Source: an uncultured Alphaproteobacteria bacterium
GTDB taxonomy: Bacteria > Pseudomonadota > Alphaproteobacteria > Rhodobacterales > Rhodobacteraceae
Assembly (NCBI GenBank): GCA_902533625.1
Contig: CACAMI010000004.1
Location: 1 to 64,000 of the forward strand
Direction: 5' to 3'
DNA: 64,000 bases
In this document: positions 46,299-55,244 of the stretch, in pieces
Layout: each line of letters opens with the position of its first letter
Numbering within the stretch: position 1 is the stretch's first letter
Translations under genes and position numbers: made by a program
The notes under the pieces: generated by a model
What the model was told of the DNA's origin: nothing
The model's database searches: none
The model's input: the letters and a program-made list of their open reading frames with translations, nothing else

Positions 46299-47192
46299 GT
46301 GAGTAGTTTTTCTGTAATTGCATCACTTCCTAATAAAGAGCAAGCTGAGGCAGTTGGAAAAGCTATGGAAAGGTTCGTCCCTCAACCTATTGGTGTAGGT
46401 GTGTGCGAAATTAATGAGATTTCAGGAGATTGGGAAGTAAGTGGGCTATTTTTGAAGAAACCAGACCCTATTAAATTACATATTCTTGAAGTTTATTTTT
46501 CACTCAAATTCTTAATTAGCAATATCCCTGATCATGATTGGGTAGATAAAGTAAACAGAGATTTAAAACCTGTAATTGAGCCACCTTACATGATTTCAGG
46601 ATCGTATTATTCGAGCAAGATTCCTAATAACAAGAAAGCTATAATCATTGAAGCGGCAATGGCGTTTGGAACCGGACATCATTCTACAACAATTGGTTGC
46701 CTCAGGGCATTAAGTTTTTTAAATAAAATTGGAGTATTTCCAAAAAGAGTTGTAGATGTGGGCTGTGGTACAGGAATACTAGCTATTGCTTGTAAAAAAA
46801 CTTTTGGAGCCAAAGTGATAGCGTCCGATATAGATTATGTTGCCACCCAAACAGCAAAAAAAAATATAAAAGCGAATGGCTCAGCTCTTAGTGTACTTGC
46901 TTTGGAGGCTAATGGCTTAAATCATTACCTAATTAACTCCAGTAAAAATTTTGACCTAGTTCTTGCAAATATTTTGGCAAAACCATTAAAACGGATGGCT
47001 TTGGAAATAAAAGAAAATGTCAAAATAGGAGGGTATATTGTTCTTTCGGGCATTTTAGTAAAGCAAATAAATTCAGTTGAGGCAATTTACTTCTCTTTGG
47101 GCTTTAGAAGAATGAAGAAAATAAAAATTGGGGAGTGGGCATGTGTTGTTATGAAAAATTTCTGTCGATCTAAGAAAAAAAATAAATTATAA
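46299..47192 (+). CDS. prmA: Ribosomal protein L11 methyltransferase
   Basis: 297 residues, GTG start. The C-terminal SAM-dependent domain has AFGTGHHSTTIGCL, the glycine motif VVDVGCGTGILAIA, ASDIDYVATQTAKKN and LVLANILAKPL, all diagnostic of PrmA. The N-terminal L11-binding part is more divergent. It methylates L11 on lysines and the N-terminus. The gene lies between msrA and ruvC on the same strand. Confidence 0.92.
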   Translation: MSSFSVIASLPNKEQAEAVGKAMERFVPQPIGVGVCEINEISGDWEVSGLFLKKPDPIKLHILEVYFSLKFLISNIPDHDWVDKVNRDLKPVIEPPYMISGSYYSSKIPNNKKAIIIEAAMAFGTGHHSTTIGCLRALSFLNKIGVFPKRVVDVGCGTGILAIACKKTFGAKVIASDIDYVATQTAKKNIKANGSALSVLALEANGLNHYLINSSKNFDLVLANILAKPLKRMALEIKENVKIGGYIVLSGILVKQINSVEAIYFSLGFRRMKKIKIGEWACVVMKNFCRSKKKNKL

Positions 47193-47283
47193 TGAATTAT
47201 GAAAAGTATTAGATCGGAATTCTTTTTCTATTAGCTAAAATGATTTTATTGATCCAAACTCGTATTATATTTCTGGGAGAAAA

Positions 47284-47790
47284 ATGCAAATTATTGGTAT
47301 TGACCCAGGTCTAAGGAAAACTGGCTGGGGTATAGTGAGTGTAGAAGGTAATATAATAACTCATGTATCCAACGGGACGCTTAAATCATCTAAAAGCAAT
47401 GATTTGTCCCAGCGTCTATTAGAAATTTTTGTTCAACTTGTTAAGGTAATTGAAGACTTTAAGCCACAAGTTGCCGCAGTAGAGAATACATTTATTAATA
47501 AAGATGCCGCAGGTGCCTTGAAATTGGGTCAGGCTAGAGCAATAGCTCTTTTAGCACCGGCAAAACTAAGGTTACCCGTATTTGAATATGCTCCGAACAC
47601 TATAAAAAAAGCTGTTGTTGGCGTTGGTCATGCAGATAAGTTGCAAGTGAAAACTATGGTTCAAATTCAATTACCGAAGGCAAAATTTGATGGTCAGGAT
47701 TCTGTGGATGCACTTTCTATAGCTCTGTGTCATGCTTATCAATATAAAAACCAAGATAAATTAAAAAGAGCAATTTCAAAGGCTGGATAA
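47284..47790 (+). CDS. ruvC: Holliday junction resolvase RuvC
   Basis: 168 residues. Catalytic acids lie in IGIDPGLRKTGWG (first Asp), AAVENTF (Glu) and FDGQDSVDALSIALCHA (last acids). It cuts Holliday junctions as a dimer on RuvAB-bound DNA. GGGAG precedes the ATG. ruvA follows after 5 bp. Confidence 0.97.
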   Translation: MQIIGIDPGLRKTGWGIVSVEGNIITHVSNGTLKSSKSNDLSQRLLEIFVQLVKVIEDFKPQVAAVENTFINKDAAGALKLGQARAIALLAPAKLRLPVFEYAPNTIKKAVVGVGHADKLQVKTMVQIQLPKAKFDGQDSVDALSIALCHAYQYKNQDKLKRAISKAG

Positions 47791-47795
47791 AGATA

Positions 47796-48467
47796 ATGAT
47801 AGGGAAAATAAGTGGCACAATTGAGGTTATTAGTTCTGATTCGATTTTGGTTGATGTTGGGGGTGTAGGGTATATTATTAATATTTCTGCTAATACCAGA
47901 ACCTCTTTGCCTTCTATTGGTGAAAATGTATCATTATATACTGATATGCTAGTTAGAGAAGACTCAATTCAACTAGTTGGATTTATATCATCATTAGAGA
48001 AAGAATGGTTTGGTTTATTAACTTCTGTTCAGGGAGTTGGTGCTAAGGCTGCTTTAGCAATATTAGGGGCTGTTCCTTTGAAGCAATTGTCACGATCGAT
48101 TTCATTGGGTAATACAGACTATATTACTTCTGCTCAAGGTGTGGGCCCAAAAATCGCAAAGAGAATTTTGTTAGAATTAGGTCAAAAGGCTTTGAACTTA
48201 AATGACGATATAGAACAAAAAACTTCTTTGAGAAACCTCAATTCTAAAGAGATAATAGATGAAGAGAGTGGTCAAAATACCAGCCCAAGTGATTTTGAAA
48301 AGGATGCTGCTAATGATCAGGAGCCTGAAGCAATTTCAGCTTTAGTTAATTTAGGGTATGATAAATTAACTTCTACTAGGGTGGTTGCAAAAATTCTTGA
48401 CGAGAGTGGTGAATTGCAAATTTCAGAAATTATACGACTTTCACTGCAACGTATGGCAGGGGAGTGA
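47796..48467 (+). CDS. ruvA: Holliday junction DNA helicase subunit RuvA
   Basis: 223 residues with the OB-fold domain I ([12 protein letters not shown]), two helix-hairpin-helix motifs in [13 protein letters not shown] and [13 protein letters not shown], and the flexible linker plus domain III ([14 protein letters not shown]) that regulates RuvB. It binds the junction as a tetramer. Its stop overlaps the ruvB start (TGATG). Confidence 0.96.
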   Translation: MIGKISGTIEVISSDSILVDVGGVGYIINISANTRTSLPSIGENVSLYTDMLVREDSIQLVGFISSLEKEWFGLLTSVQGVGAKAALAILGAVPLKQLSRSISLGNTDYITSAQGVGPKIAKRILLELGQKALNLNDDIEQKTSLRNLNSKEIIDEESGQNTSPSDFEKDAANDQEPEAISALVNLGYDKLTSTRVVAKILDESGELQISEIIRLSLQRMAGE

Positions 48468-49516
48468 TGTCTGAAGTTGATACTGGTATGAATTTGGAGG
48501 GTGAGTTTCAGTCTGGAGATCCTGACAAAGCTTTAAGGCCTCAATTATTGTCAGATTTCGTAGGGCAAAATGAAGTCAGAGCAAATTTATCCGTCTTTAT
48601 AGAGGCGGCAAAGAATAGGCAAAATGCCATGGACCATGCTCTCTTTTTTGGCCCACCCGGATTGGGGAAAACTACTTTAGCGCAAATTATATCCAGGGAG
48701 TTGGGTGTAAATTTCAAGATGACCTCGGGTCCAATATTAGCAAAAGCAGGTGATCTGGCAGCTCTCTTAACAAATTTAGATGAAAGAGATGTTTTGTTTA
48801 TTGATGAGATCCACAGGCTTAATCCCAAAGTTGAAGAAGTTTTATATCCTGCAATGGAGGATTTTGGTCTCGATCTGATGGTTGGTGAGGGTCCATCTGC
48901 TAGGTCAGTTAGAATAGAGCTGCAGCCTTTCACATTAGTGGGAGCGACAACGCGTCTAGGATTATTAACTAATCCTTTAAGAGATAGATTTGGAATTCCA
49001 GTTCGTCTTGAATTTTATGAAAACGAAGACTTGGTTAAGATTATTTCTAGGGCGAGTCGGCTGCTAAATGCTAAAATAGATCAGTCTGGAGCAGAGGAAA
49101 TAGCGAAAAGGTCCAGAGGTACCCCCAGAGTCGCCGGAAGGCTTTTAAGGCGAGTAATTGATTTTGCCCAGGTTGAGGGTAACGGTCGTGTAACCTTAGA
49201 AATTGCAAAATCGTCTCTAACAAAATTGGGTGTTGATTCCTTAGGGTTGGAGGGCTCTGACAGGAGGTACCTTCTCCAAATTGCTGAAAATTATGAAGGA
49301 GGGCCAGTAGGCGTAGAAACTATCTGCGCAGCTCTTTCAGAATCGAGGGATGCTATTGAAGATGTTATAGAACCATATCTCCTTCAGGCTGGCTTAGTGC
49401 AGAGAACCCCTAGAGGTAGAGTTTTAAGTAAAAGAGCTTGGGAGCACCTAGGTATTAAAGTTCCGGAAACCGACACCAAAGCAACGGATAACCAAGGAAA
49501 TTTCTTTACTGAATAA
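48467..49516 (+). CDS. ruvB: Holliday junction DNA helicase ATPase RuvB
   Basis: AAA+ motor that drives branch migration, 349-350 residues. Walker [15 protein letters not shown], Walker [11 protein letters not shown], sensor 1 GATTRLG and arginine finger region [15 protein letters not shown] are intact, as is the winged-helix end (RTPRGRVL). The frame also permits GTG 48464. The overlap with ruvA implies coupled translation. Confidence 0.97.
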   Translation: MSEVDTGMNLEGEFQSGDPDKALRPQLLSDFVGQNEVRANLSVFIEAAKNRQNAMDHALFFGPPGLGKTTLAQIISRELGVNFKMTSGPILAKAGDLAALLTNLDERDVLFIDEIHRLNPKVEEVLYPAMEDFGLDLMVGEGPSARSVRIELQPFTLVGATTRLGLLTNPLRDRFGIPVRLEFYENEDLVKIISRASRLLNAKIDQSGAEEIAKRSRGTPRVAGRLLRRVIDFAQVEGNGRVTLEIAKSSLTKLGVDSLGLEGSDRRYLLQIAENYEGGPVGVETICAALSESRDAIEDVIEPYLLQAGLVQRTPRGRVLSKRAWEHLGIKVPETDTKATDNQGNFFTE

Positions 49517-49566
49517 TTAGATAGAAGCACTGATTTGGGTGATAAAGTTAGAGGGAGGAGAATACA

Positions 49567-49962
49567 ATATCAAAGAAATTTGAAACACGCGTCTATCATG
49601 AGGACACTGATTTTTTGGGTATAGTATATTATGCTAATTATTTTAAGTTTATAGAGAGGGCTCGCTCAGAGGCAATTAGAGAAGTTGGTATTGATCAATA
49701 TAACTTGAAGCTTGAACATGGTATTTTCTTCGTGGTTTCAAAGTTAAAAGCTAAGTTTGTACAAGCAGCAAAATTTAATGACTTATTATTTACGGAAACC
49801 GATTTGTTGTACATCAAATCTGCAAGCATTGGGTTGGAACAAAGAATTTTCAGAAATAAGACTTTAATTTTTACAGCTGAAATCAAACTGGCTTGCATTA
49901 ATCAGGCTGGAAAGCCTGTTAAACTACCAAGTGAAGTAAGGAGAAATTTATTATCTATTTAA
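49567..49962 (+). CDS. ybgC: Tol-Pal associated acyl-CoA thioesterase YbgC, probable AUA start
   Basis: 131-residue hotdog thioesterase at the head of the Tol-Pal operon. The frame is open from a TAG at 49549. Conserved residues RVYHEDTD (catalytic Asp) and GIVYYANYFKFIERAR are both in frame, so any start at the first available TTG (49612/49615) would delete the catalytic Asp. The only codon at the right place is ATA at 49567, 6 bases after a strong GGAGGAG, giving (M)SKKFETRVYHEDTD, the family's usual N-terminus. I therefore annotate an AUA start, or else a mutated ATG. Confidence 0.85.
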   Translation: MSKKFETRVYHEDTDFLGIVYYANYFKFIERARSEAIREVGIDQYNLKLEHGIFFVVSKLKAKFVQAAKFNDLLFTETDLLYIKSASIGLEQRIFRNKTLIFTAEIKLACINQAGKPVKLPSEVRRNLLSI

Positions 49963-50038
49963 TAATGTAAGGACTTTATACTTTAAATGAAATTACCCAA
50001 TGTGCTAAGCTTGGCATATCAATTTTGAAGGTTTTATA

Positions 50039-50758
50039 ATGGAATTAGGTATTACATATTTTGATCAAGCAACACTTACTGTAAAGATAGTGATGATCAT
50101 TTTGATAATTGCGTCTATTTGGTCATGGACCGTAATAATTGAAAAGTTAATTTATTTTCCCCTTGAGAAGAGAAGAATAGACCGAACTGTTAAGAAGGTA
50201 TTTGCAACTCATGAATGGGACAAAAGAAATGAAGAGTTGAATGAGAAACTGAAAGCAAAGAAAGAACTAAACATGACAGAGTTATTGTTTTATGAAGGGA
50301 TGAGCGAATTAGGGCGGGAAACAAAGTCAAATGACTTGAGTGAAACGGGAATTTCCCGAATAGAGCGCATTTTAGATCTTACATTAATGAAAGTTGGCGA
50401 TAAATATAATTCAGGTTTATACCTTTTGGCCACCGTTGGGTCGGTGGCTCCTTTTATTGGTCTCTTTGGCACTGTATGGGGAATAAAGAATTCTTTTGAA
50501 GAAATAGCATCTCAGCAAAATACAAATTTAGCTATAGTAGCTCCTGGTATTGCTGAGGCTCTTTTGGCAACAGCTTTAGGTCTATTGGCAGCTATTCCTG
50601 CAGTAATTTTCTATAACAAGCTTTCAAAAGATGCTGAAAGGTTAATATCTTTTCAAGAAATTTTTCTAGATAGATTTCTGAGAGAACTCTTATATTTTAA
50701 TGAAATATTAAAAGTTAGGCAGCAGAACGCTAGTGGATCAAGTGGTGATGGTTTCTGA
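50039..50758 (+). CDS. tolQ: Tol-Pal system proton channel subunit TolQ
   Basis: 239 residues with three membrane helices, the ExbB/TolQ/MotA fold. First helix IVMIILIIASIWSWTVII; the conserved later part is SVAPFIGLFGTVWGI and the third helix segment ALLATALGLLAAIPAVIFYN. With TolR it forms the proton-driven motor that moves TolA. TolR starts directly after the stop. Confidence 0.96.
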   Translation: MELGITYFDQATLTVKIVMIILIIASIWSWTVIIEKLIYFPLEKRRIDRTVKKVFATHEWDKRNEELNEKLKAKKELNMTELLFYEGMSELGRETKSNDLSETGISRIERILDLTLMKVGDKYNSGLYLLATVGSVAPFIGLFGTVWGIKNSFEEIASQQNTNLAIVAPGIAEALLATALGLLAAIPAVIFYNKLSKDAERLISFQEIFLDRFLRELLYFNEILKVRQQNASGSSGDGF

Positions 50759-51229
50759 ATGAAAAGTTTAGGGTCAGGTCAAAGTAAAAGAGTAAGTCGA
50801 TCACGGGCATCTAGGCAAAGTCTACAGTTAATGTCTGAAATAAATGTGACACCATTTGTAGATGTGATGTTAGTTCTGCTTATCATATTCATGATTACAG
50901 CACCAATGTTAACCGTGGGTATTGAAATAGAAATACCTGAGAGTAATGCAAAATCCATAAAGAGTACAAATAGCGATGAAACTCCCTTTGAATTATATGT
51001 TAATAATTTAGGAGAAGTTTCAATTAATAATACGTCGGTTAATGACTCTCAAATGATTAAAAAGCTTGAAGTAATAGCAAGTCAACGGGATGAAAAGATT
51101 TTATACGTAAAAGCTGATGGGAGGAATTCGTACGGCCGAGTATCGAAAATTCTGGGTGAGCTCGATAATGCTGAATTCCTAGATAAATATGTATTGGTTC
51201 ATCTTCCAGAGTCTGGGAAGGTGAAATAA
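50759..51229 (+). CDS. tolR: Tol-Pal system protein TolR
   Basis: 156 residues: one membrane helix (VTPFVDVMLVLLIIFMITAP) with the essential Asp in the FVDVMLVLL motif, then a periplasmic domain (KILYVKADGRNSYGRV). It starts at the base right after the tolQ stop codon. It completes the TolQR motor. Confidence 0.95.
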   Translation: MKSLGSGQSKRVSRSRASRQSLQLMSEINVTPFVDVMLVLLIIFMITAPMLTVGIEIEIPESNAKSIKSTNSDETPFELYVNNLGEVSINNTSVNDSQMIKKLEVIASQRDEKILYVKADGRNSYGRVSKILGELDNAEFLDKYVLVHLPESGKVK

Positions 51230-51231
51230 TT

Positions 51232-52368
51232 TTGAGGTTTGCTCTTCTTATCTCAGCAGCCTTTCATGGATTAATATTAGTTTCCGTAATAGGAGTTCAA
51301 TTTGAAGATCAGGAAATTGAAGAAGAAAAGCAAATTTCTGGACCCGAGGTAATCAGTTTTGAGGAGTATTGTGACTTAAGTTCCGTTAATTGCGAAGAGC
51401 CGGAAAATTCAATTGAAATTGAACCTATAAGTGAGAATTTTAATACAATTAAAGAAGAAAGAAAGAGTGATTTTGATGGAAGTAATAATGAAGTTTTAAA
51501 TCCTGACCTTGCCTCCCTCCCATCAGCTTTGTTAGAGCCTATAAATAAAGACAGTAAACCGCAGTATGAAATGGTAGAGATAGAAGAAGTCGAAAATCAA
51601 GAAAATGAAACGATTAATGACTTTAAGTCGGAAGGTAACGAAATAAAAACAGATATCATCACCTTATCTCATGAAAAGCCACCGCCCAGAAATAGTCAAA
51701 GAATTACGGAAGTTGCAAGTGATGATACTTCGCAGGAAAGTGATGTGAACATTCAAAATATTAGCACTGTATTTTCTGAAGATGCAAAATTAGTAGCGGA
51801 AGAGGAAGAGGGCCGCTCTCGTGATGAGAGTTCATCAGAAATCTCTGTAGAAGGTGAGTCAGTTGAAGCAGTATTAAGTGCAGCTCCAAAAATGGCTTTT
51901 TTGCCTCCAGTAAGGCCTAAAAATATTACCGATATGACAGATGATGAAGAAAGTTATGTAAGCTATGGAGATTTAGTGAACGAGGCTTTGGATCAGATCG
52001 CCGATCCAGATGATCAGCCTTCCATTAATGAAATTAACAATGCATCAGATAACTACACACTTTACAAGGTAGAAGAGGGCGTTAGATCTTTCTATAATAC
52101 AGCCGTTTTGTCTGGCCTAGCGGAGCCCGAAAAGTATAAAGTGAGGGTCAAGTTTTTTGTAAATTCAGAGGGTGTACGAAGAAGTAGTATAACGCTTTTG
52201 GAACCAAAAAACCCCTCCGATAGGCATATGATTTCCTTCAAAGCTGCAAAGAATGCTATTATCAAAGCGCTAACGGATAAAACAAATTATATATCTAGAG
52301 AAAAATATCCATCTGGTATAAACATAATATTAAATTTTACTCCGTCTTTGGGAGTTGGCTATGATTAG
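51232..52368 (+). CDS. tolA: Tol-Pal system protein TolA
   Basis: 378 residues; the start is TTG. An N-terminal helix (ALLISAAFHGLILVSVIGV) anchors it to the inner membrane; the His in AAFHG corresponds to the SHLH-type motif that contacts TolQR. The long middle part is strongly acidic (Glu/Asp/Ser-rich), not the Lys/Ala helix of E. coli TolA. The C-terminus (residues ~270-378) has the TonB/TolA-like domain that binds Pal or TolB. It overlaps tolB by 8 bp. Confidence 0.88.
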   Translation: MRFALLISAAFHGLILVSVIGVQFEDQEIEEEKQISGPEVISFEEYCDLSSVNCEEPENSIEIEPISENFNTIKEERKSDFDGSNNEVLNPDLASLPSALLEPINKDSKPQYEMVEIEEVENQENETINDFKSEGNEIKTDIITLSHEKPPPRNSQRITEVASDDTSQESDVNIQNISTVFSEDAKLVAEEEEGRSRDESSSEISVEGESVEAVLSAAPKMAFLPPVRPKNITDMTDDEESYVSYGDLVNEALDQIADPDDQPSINEINNASDNYTLYKVEEGVRSFYNTAVLSGLAEPEKYKVRVKFFVNSEGVRRSSITLLEPKNPSDRHMISFKAAKNAIIKALTDKTNYISREKYPSGINIILNFTPSLGVGYD

Positions 52369-53746
52369 TTTGAGATTTTTAGATAGGAGTTTAGGGTTGT
52401 TAAAATCATTAAAATTGTCTTTAGCTATAAAATTTTGCATTTTCTTCCTTTCTTTCGGGCACGCAAATGTTGTAGTAGCTCAAAACAATATAATAACTTT
52501 AGAGGGGAGTGTAAGTGGTGGTATTTTTGAGCCAATAAAAGTTGCCTTACCTGATTTCATAATTAGATCTGGAATTAATTATGGATTTATGAAAGATCTT
52601 TTGACAGTTTTGGAGAGAGATCTTGAGAATACAGGTTTATTTAAGAAAATTAATAGAAATGCTTACCTAAGTAAGGTTTCAGAATTTGATGCACCCATCC
52701 AATTTTCTGATTGGTCTTTAATAAATGCTTCTGTACTCTTGACGGCAGAATTAGAAAAAACTGGACCAGATGAATTTGAGATTAAATTTAGAATTTGGGA
52801 TGTAATTTCTCAATCAAAGTTAGGTAAAGGGTTAAAGTTTACCTCCAAAACAGCTAATTGGAGGAGAGTGGCCCACAAGGTTGCGGATGAAATATATAAT
52901 AGGGTAACTGGCGAAGGAGCTTATTTTGATTCAAAGATAGTATTTGTAGCAGAAAGTGGCCCAAAAAATAAAAGAGTAAAGAGAATAGCGGTAATGGATC
53001 AGGATGGGGCAAATGTAAGGTTTTTAACGGGCGGTAAAAATATTGTTATAAAGCCGATGTTTTCCCCTTCATCGGATAGTATCTTGTATACCAGTTATAA
53101 ATCAGGGGTGCCTCGGGTTTACAAAAAAGATTTAAAAACAGGGAAAGAGTCCACATTTAAGTCACTACCGGGGATGAATTTTTCACCACGGTTTTCACCA
53201 GATGGGAAAAATTTTCTACTATCAATTACTAGCAAAATGAACACTGACATTTATAAAGTTTCTTTGAGTAATGGAAAGAAAACTAGATTAACAGATGATA
53301 GGGCAATAGATACAGCACCAAGTTTTTCACCAAATGGAGAAATGATAGTTTTCGAAAGTGATAGAAGTTCAACCCAACAGTTGTATGTTATGCGTTCAAA
53401 TGGAAGTGGAGTAAAGAGGATCACCTTTGGCAAAGGTAGATATGGTGAGCCCGCTTGGTCTCCAAGGGGTGATTTGATTGCTTTCACAAAAATGGCAGAT
53501 GGTTACTTTTATATTGGTGTAATAAAACCAGATGGTACTGGGGAAAAAATTCTTACTAAGTCCTCTAAGGATCAAGCTCCAACCTGGTCTCCTAATGGGA
53601 GGGTGATTATGTTTTACAGGGAAACTTTGGGGGCTAGGGGAGCTCCTCACATCTATATGATTGATGTGACGGGAGCAAATTTGAGAAAAATGAAGACAGG
53701 ATCCTATTTTGCCTCTGATCCAAGCTGGTCTTCATTGCTAAATTAA
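52361..53746 (+). CDS. tolB: Tol-Pal system beta-propeller protein TolB
   Basis: 461 residues with a signal peptide ending near VVVAQ, an N-terminal domain, and a six-bladed propeller of TolB/WD40-like repeats (FSPSSDSILYTS, FSPDGKNFLLSI, FSPNGEMIVFESD, WSPRGDLIAFTK, WSPNGRVIMFYRE). It binds Pal in the periplasm. I took ATG 52361, preceded by GGGAG, over TTG 52355. It overlaps the end of tolA. Confidence 0.95.
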   Translation: MISLRFLDRSLGLLKSLKLSLAIKFCIFFLSFGHANVVVAQNNIITLEGSVSGGIFEPIKVALPDFIIRSGINYGFMKDLLTVLERDLENTGLFKKINRNAYLSKVSEFDAPIQFSDWSLINASVLLTAELEKTGPDEFEIKFRIWDVISQSKLGKGLKFTSKTANWRRVAHKVADEIYNRVTGEGAYFDSKIVFVAESGPKNKRVKRIAVMDQDGANVRFLTGGKNIVIKPMFSPSSDSILYTSYKSGVPRVYKKDLKTGKESTFKSLPGMNFSPRFSPDGKNFLLSITSKMNTDIYKVSLSNGKKTRLTDDRAIDTAPSFSPNGEMIVFESDRSSTQQLYVMRSNGSGVKRITFGKGRYGEPAWSPRGDLIAFTKMADGYFYIGVIKPDGTGEKILTKSSKDQAPTWSPNGRVIMFYRETLGARGAPHIYMIDVTGANLRKMKTGSYFASDPSWSSLLN

Positions 53747-53813
53747 AATTTTAGATCTACTTTATGAACATAGGAGTGGATAATTAATGGTAGCTAAAGA
53801 GAGGTTTTTTAAA

Positions 53814-54299
53814 ATGCACATTACTAAATTGACACTATTAGGTCTTTTATTGTTTGCTTTTGCGTCCTGTAGGTCATCTGAAGGCTCAGGAAACTATAGC
53901 CAATCAATTATTGGGGATGGTAGTATCAAAATTACTCAGTTAGAGGATAATAAGGCGCAGATAGGTGAAACTGTTTTTTTCGGGATTGATGAAAGCTCAA
54001 TTAGTTCGGAGATGATGTCAGTTTTGGACGCCCAAATCAGTTATTTGAAGGAAAACAAAAAACATAGCATCACGATTGAAGGTCATACTGATGAGCAAGG
54101 GACGCGAGAGTACAATTTAGGATTAGGTGCAAAACGGTCGAATTCAGTAAAAACCTATATGATATCTCAAGGTGTAAATGAAGATCGGGTGGAAGTTGTG
54201 ACTTATGGTAAGGAGAGGCCAGAAGAACTTTGTTCTGAAGAGCGCTGCTGGAAAAAAAATAGGAGAGCGGTTACGGTTATAGCTGGTGGGTTCAATTGA
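53814..54299 (+). CDS. pal: Peptidoglycan-associated lipoprotein Pal
   Basis: 161 residues, with a lipoprotein signal (KLTLLGLLLFAFASC, lipid-bearing Cys19) and a C-terminal OmpA-like domain with ITIEGHTDEQGTREYNLGLG and RVEVVTYGKERP. It anchors the outer membrane to peptidoglycan. ATG 53814 has AGAGAGG 9 bases upstream; an in-frame ATG at 53787 has AGGAG farther away. Confidence 0.94.
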   Translation: MHITKLTLLGLLLFAFASCRSSEGSGNYSQSIIGDGSIKITQLEDNKAQIGETVFFGIDESSISSEMMSVLDAQISYLKENKKHSITIEGHTDEQGTREYNLGLGAKRSNSVKTYMISQGVNEDRVEVVTYGKERPEELCSEERCWKKNRRAVTVIAGGFN

Positions 54300-54363
54300 T
54301 AATGATAATTATATTTTATCCCTAATTTTTATTGCTCTTAAGGCCTTTTGGTTAGGTTAATTT

Positions 54364-55221
54364 ATGAGAACTTGGTCTTATTTCTTCGTTTATTTTTTGT
54401 GTCTTGCTATTGGCAGTCTCAGTGGCATCGCTAATGCAAATGAACAATTGGAGGAAAGCCCTTATGGAAACCAGGAAGAAATTACAACAATACAAAAAGA
54501 GTTGAATTCTATCTCTTTAGAATTGGCTAATCTTCAAAATATTTTTGTTTATGGGAATGACAAGGTTCTTTCGGAAAGTGACAACTTAGATATTTTTCTT
54601 AAGTTAAACCGTCTAGAGAATAGGCTGTCTGGAGCAATCGGTTTTTTGGAGCAGATAGAAAATAAGCTGGTAATAGTAACTAAAGGCCTAATTCTGAAAA
54701 TATCTGAAATAAATGAATTGCTGGGGCAAATTAGTACAGAAAATATTTCATCTAATGAAATTACCAAATTATATGATGATGTAAAAGAATCCAAGTTTAG
54801 CGAAATCGATAATGCAAACAATTTGTCAGAGGATCAGAGAGAGTATCTTTCCATCAAAACTATTTTTGATGATGGGAATTATGTATTAGCAATTGAAGAA
54901 TTCACTAGTTTTATAATGAGGTTTGAGTCAAGTAAATTAACATTACGGGCAAAATTTTTGAGGGCGGAAAGCAATCTAAGAATTGAAAATTGGTCCCTAG
55001 CCGCAGAAGACTTCCTTGACACCTTCAGTTCTAAACCAAATGGGCCATTATCCCCTTATGCTCTTTTCGGATTAGCCCTAAGCTTATCTGAGCTAGGAGA
55101 ATATGAACAATCTTGTGCGGCATTATTTGAAATTAAGAGACGGAATCCAGAGAAATTTAACCAATTCAAGGATCAGCTAAAGGTATCTACAAAAAGTTTG
55201 AACTGTAATGAGTACGATTGA
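54364..55221 (+). CDS. cpoB: Tol-Pal accessory protein CpoB (YbgF)
   Basis: 285 residues: signal peptide (YFFVYFLCLAIGSLSGIANAN), a helical N-terminal part with heptad-like leucines for trimerisation, and C-terminal TPR repeats starting near KTIFDDGNYVLAIEEF. It coordinates peptidoglycan synthesis with outer-membrane constriction. It is the last gene of the Tol-Pal operon and is followed by tilS. Confidence 0.88.
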   Translation: MRTWSYFFVYFLCLAIGSLSGIANANEQLEESPYGNQEEITTIQKELNSISLELANLQNIFVYGNDKVLSESDNLDIFLKLNRLENRLSGAIGFLEQIENKLVIVTKGLILKISEINELLGQISTENISSNEITKLYDDVKESKFSEIDNANNLSEDQREYLSIKTIFDDGNYVLAIEEFTSFIMRFESSKLTLRAKFLRAESNLRIENWSLAAEDFLDTFSSKPNGPLSPYALFGLALSLSELGEYEQSCAALFEIKRRNPEKFNQFKDQLKVSTKSLNCNEYD

Positions 55222-55244
55222 GTTATATACTGGAGATCATAAAT

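Noticed and set aside
48541-48933. 130-residue minus-strand frame
   Set aside because: Antisense to ruvB; no family likeness.
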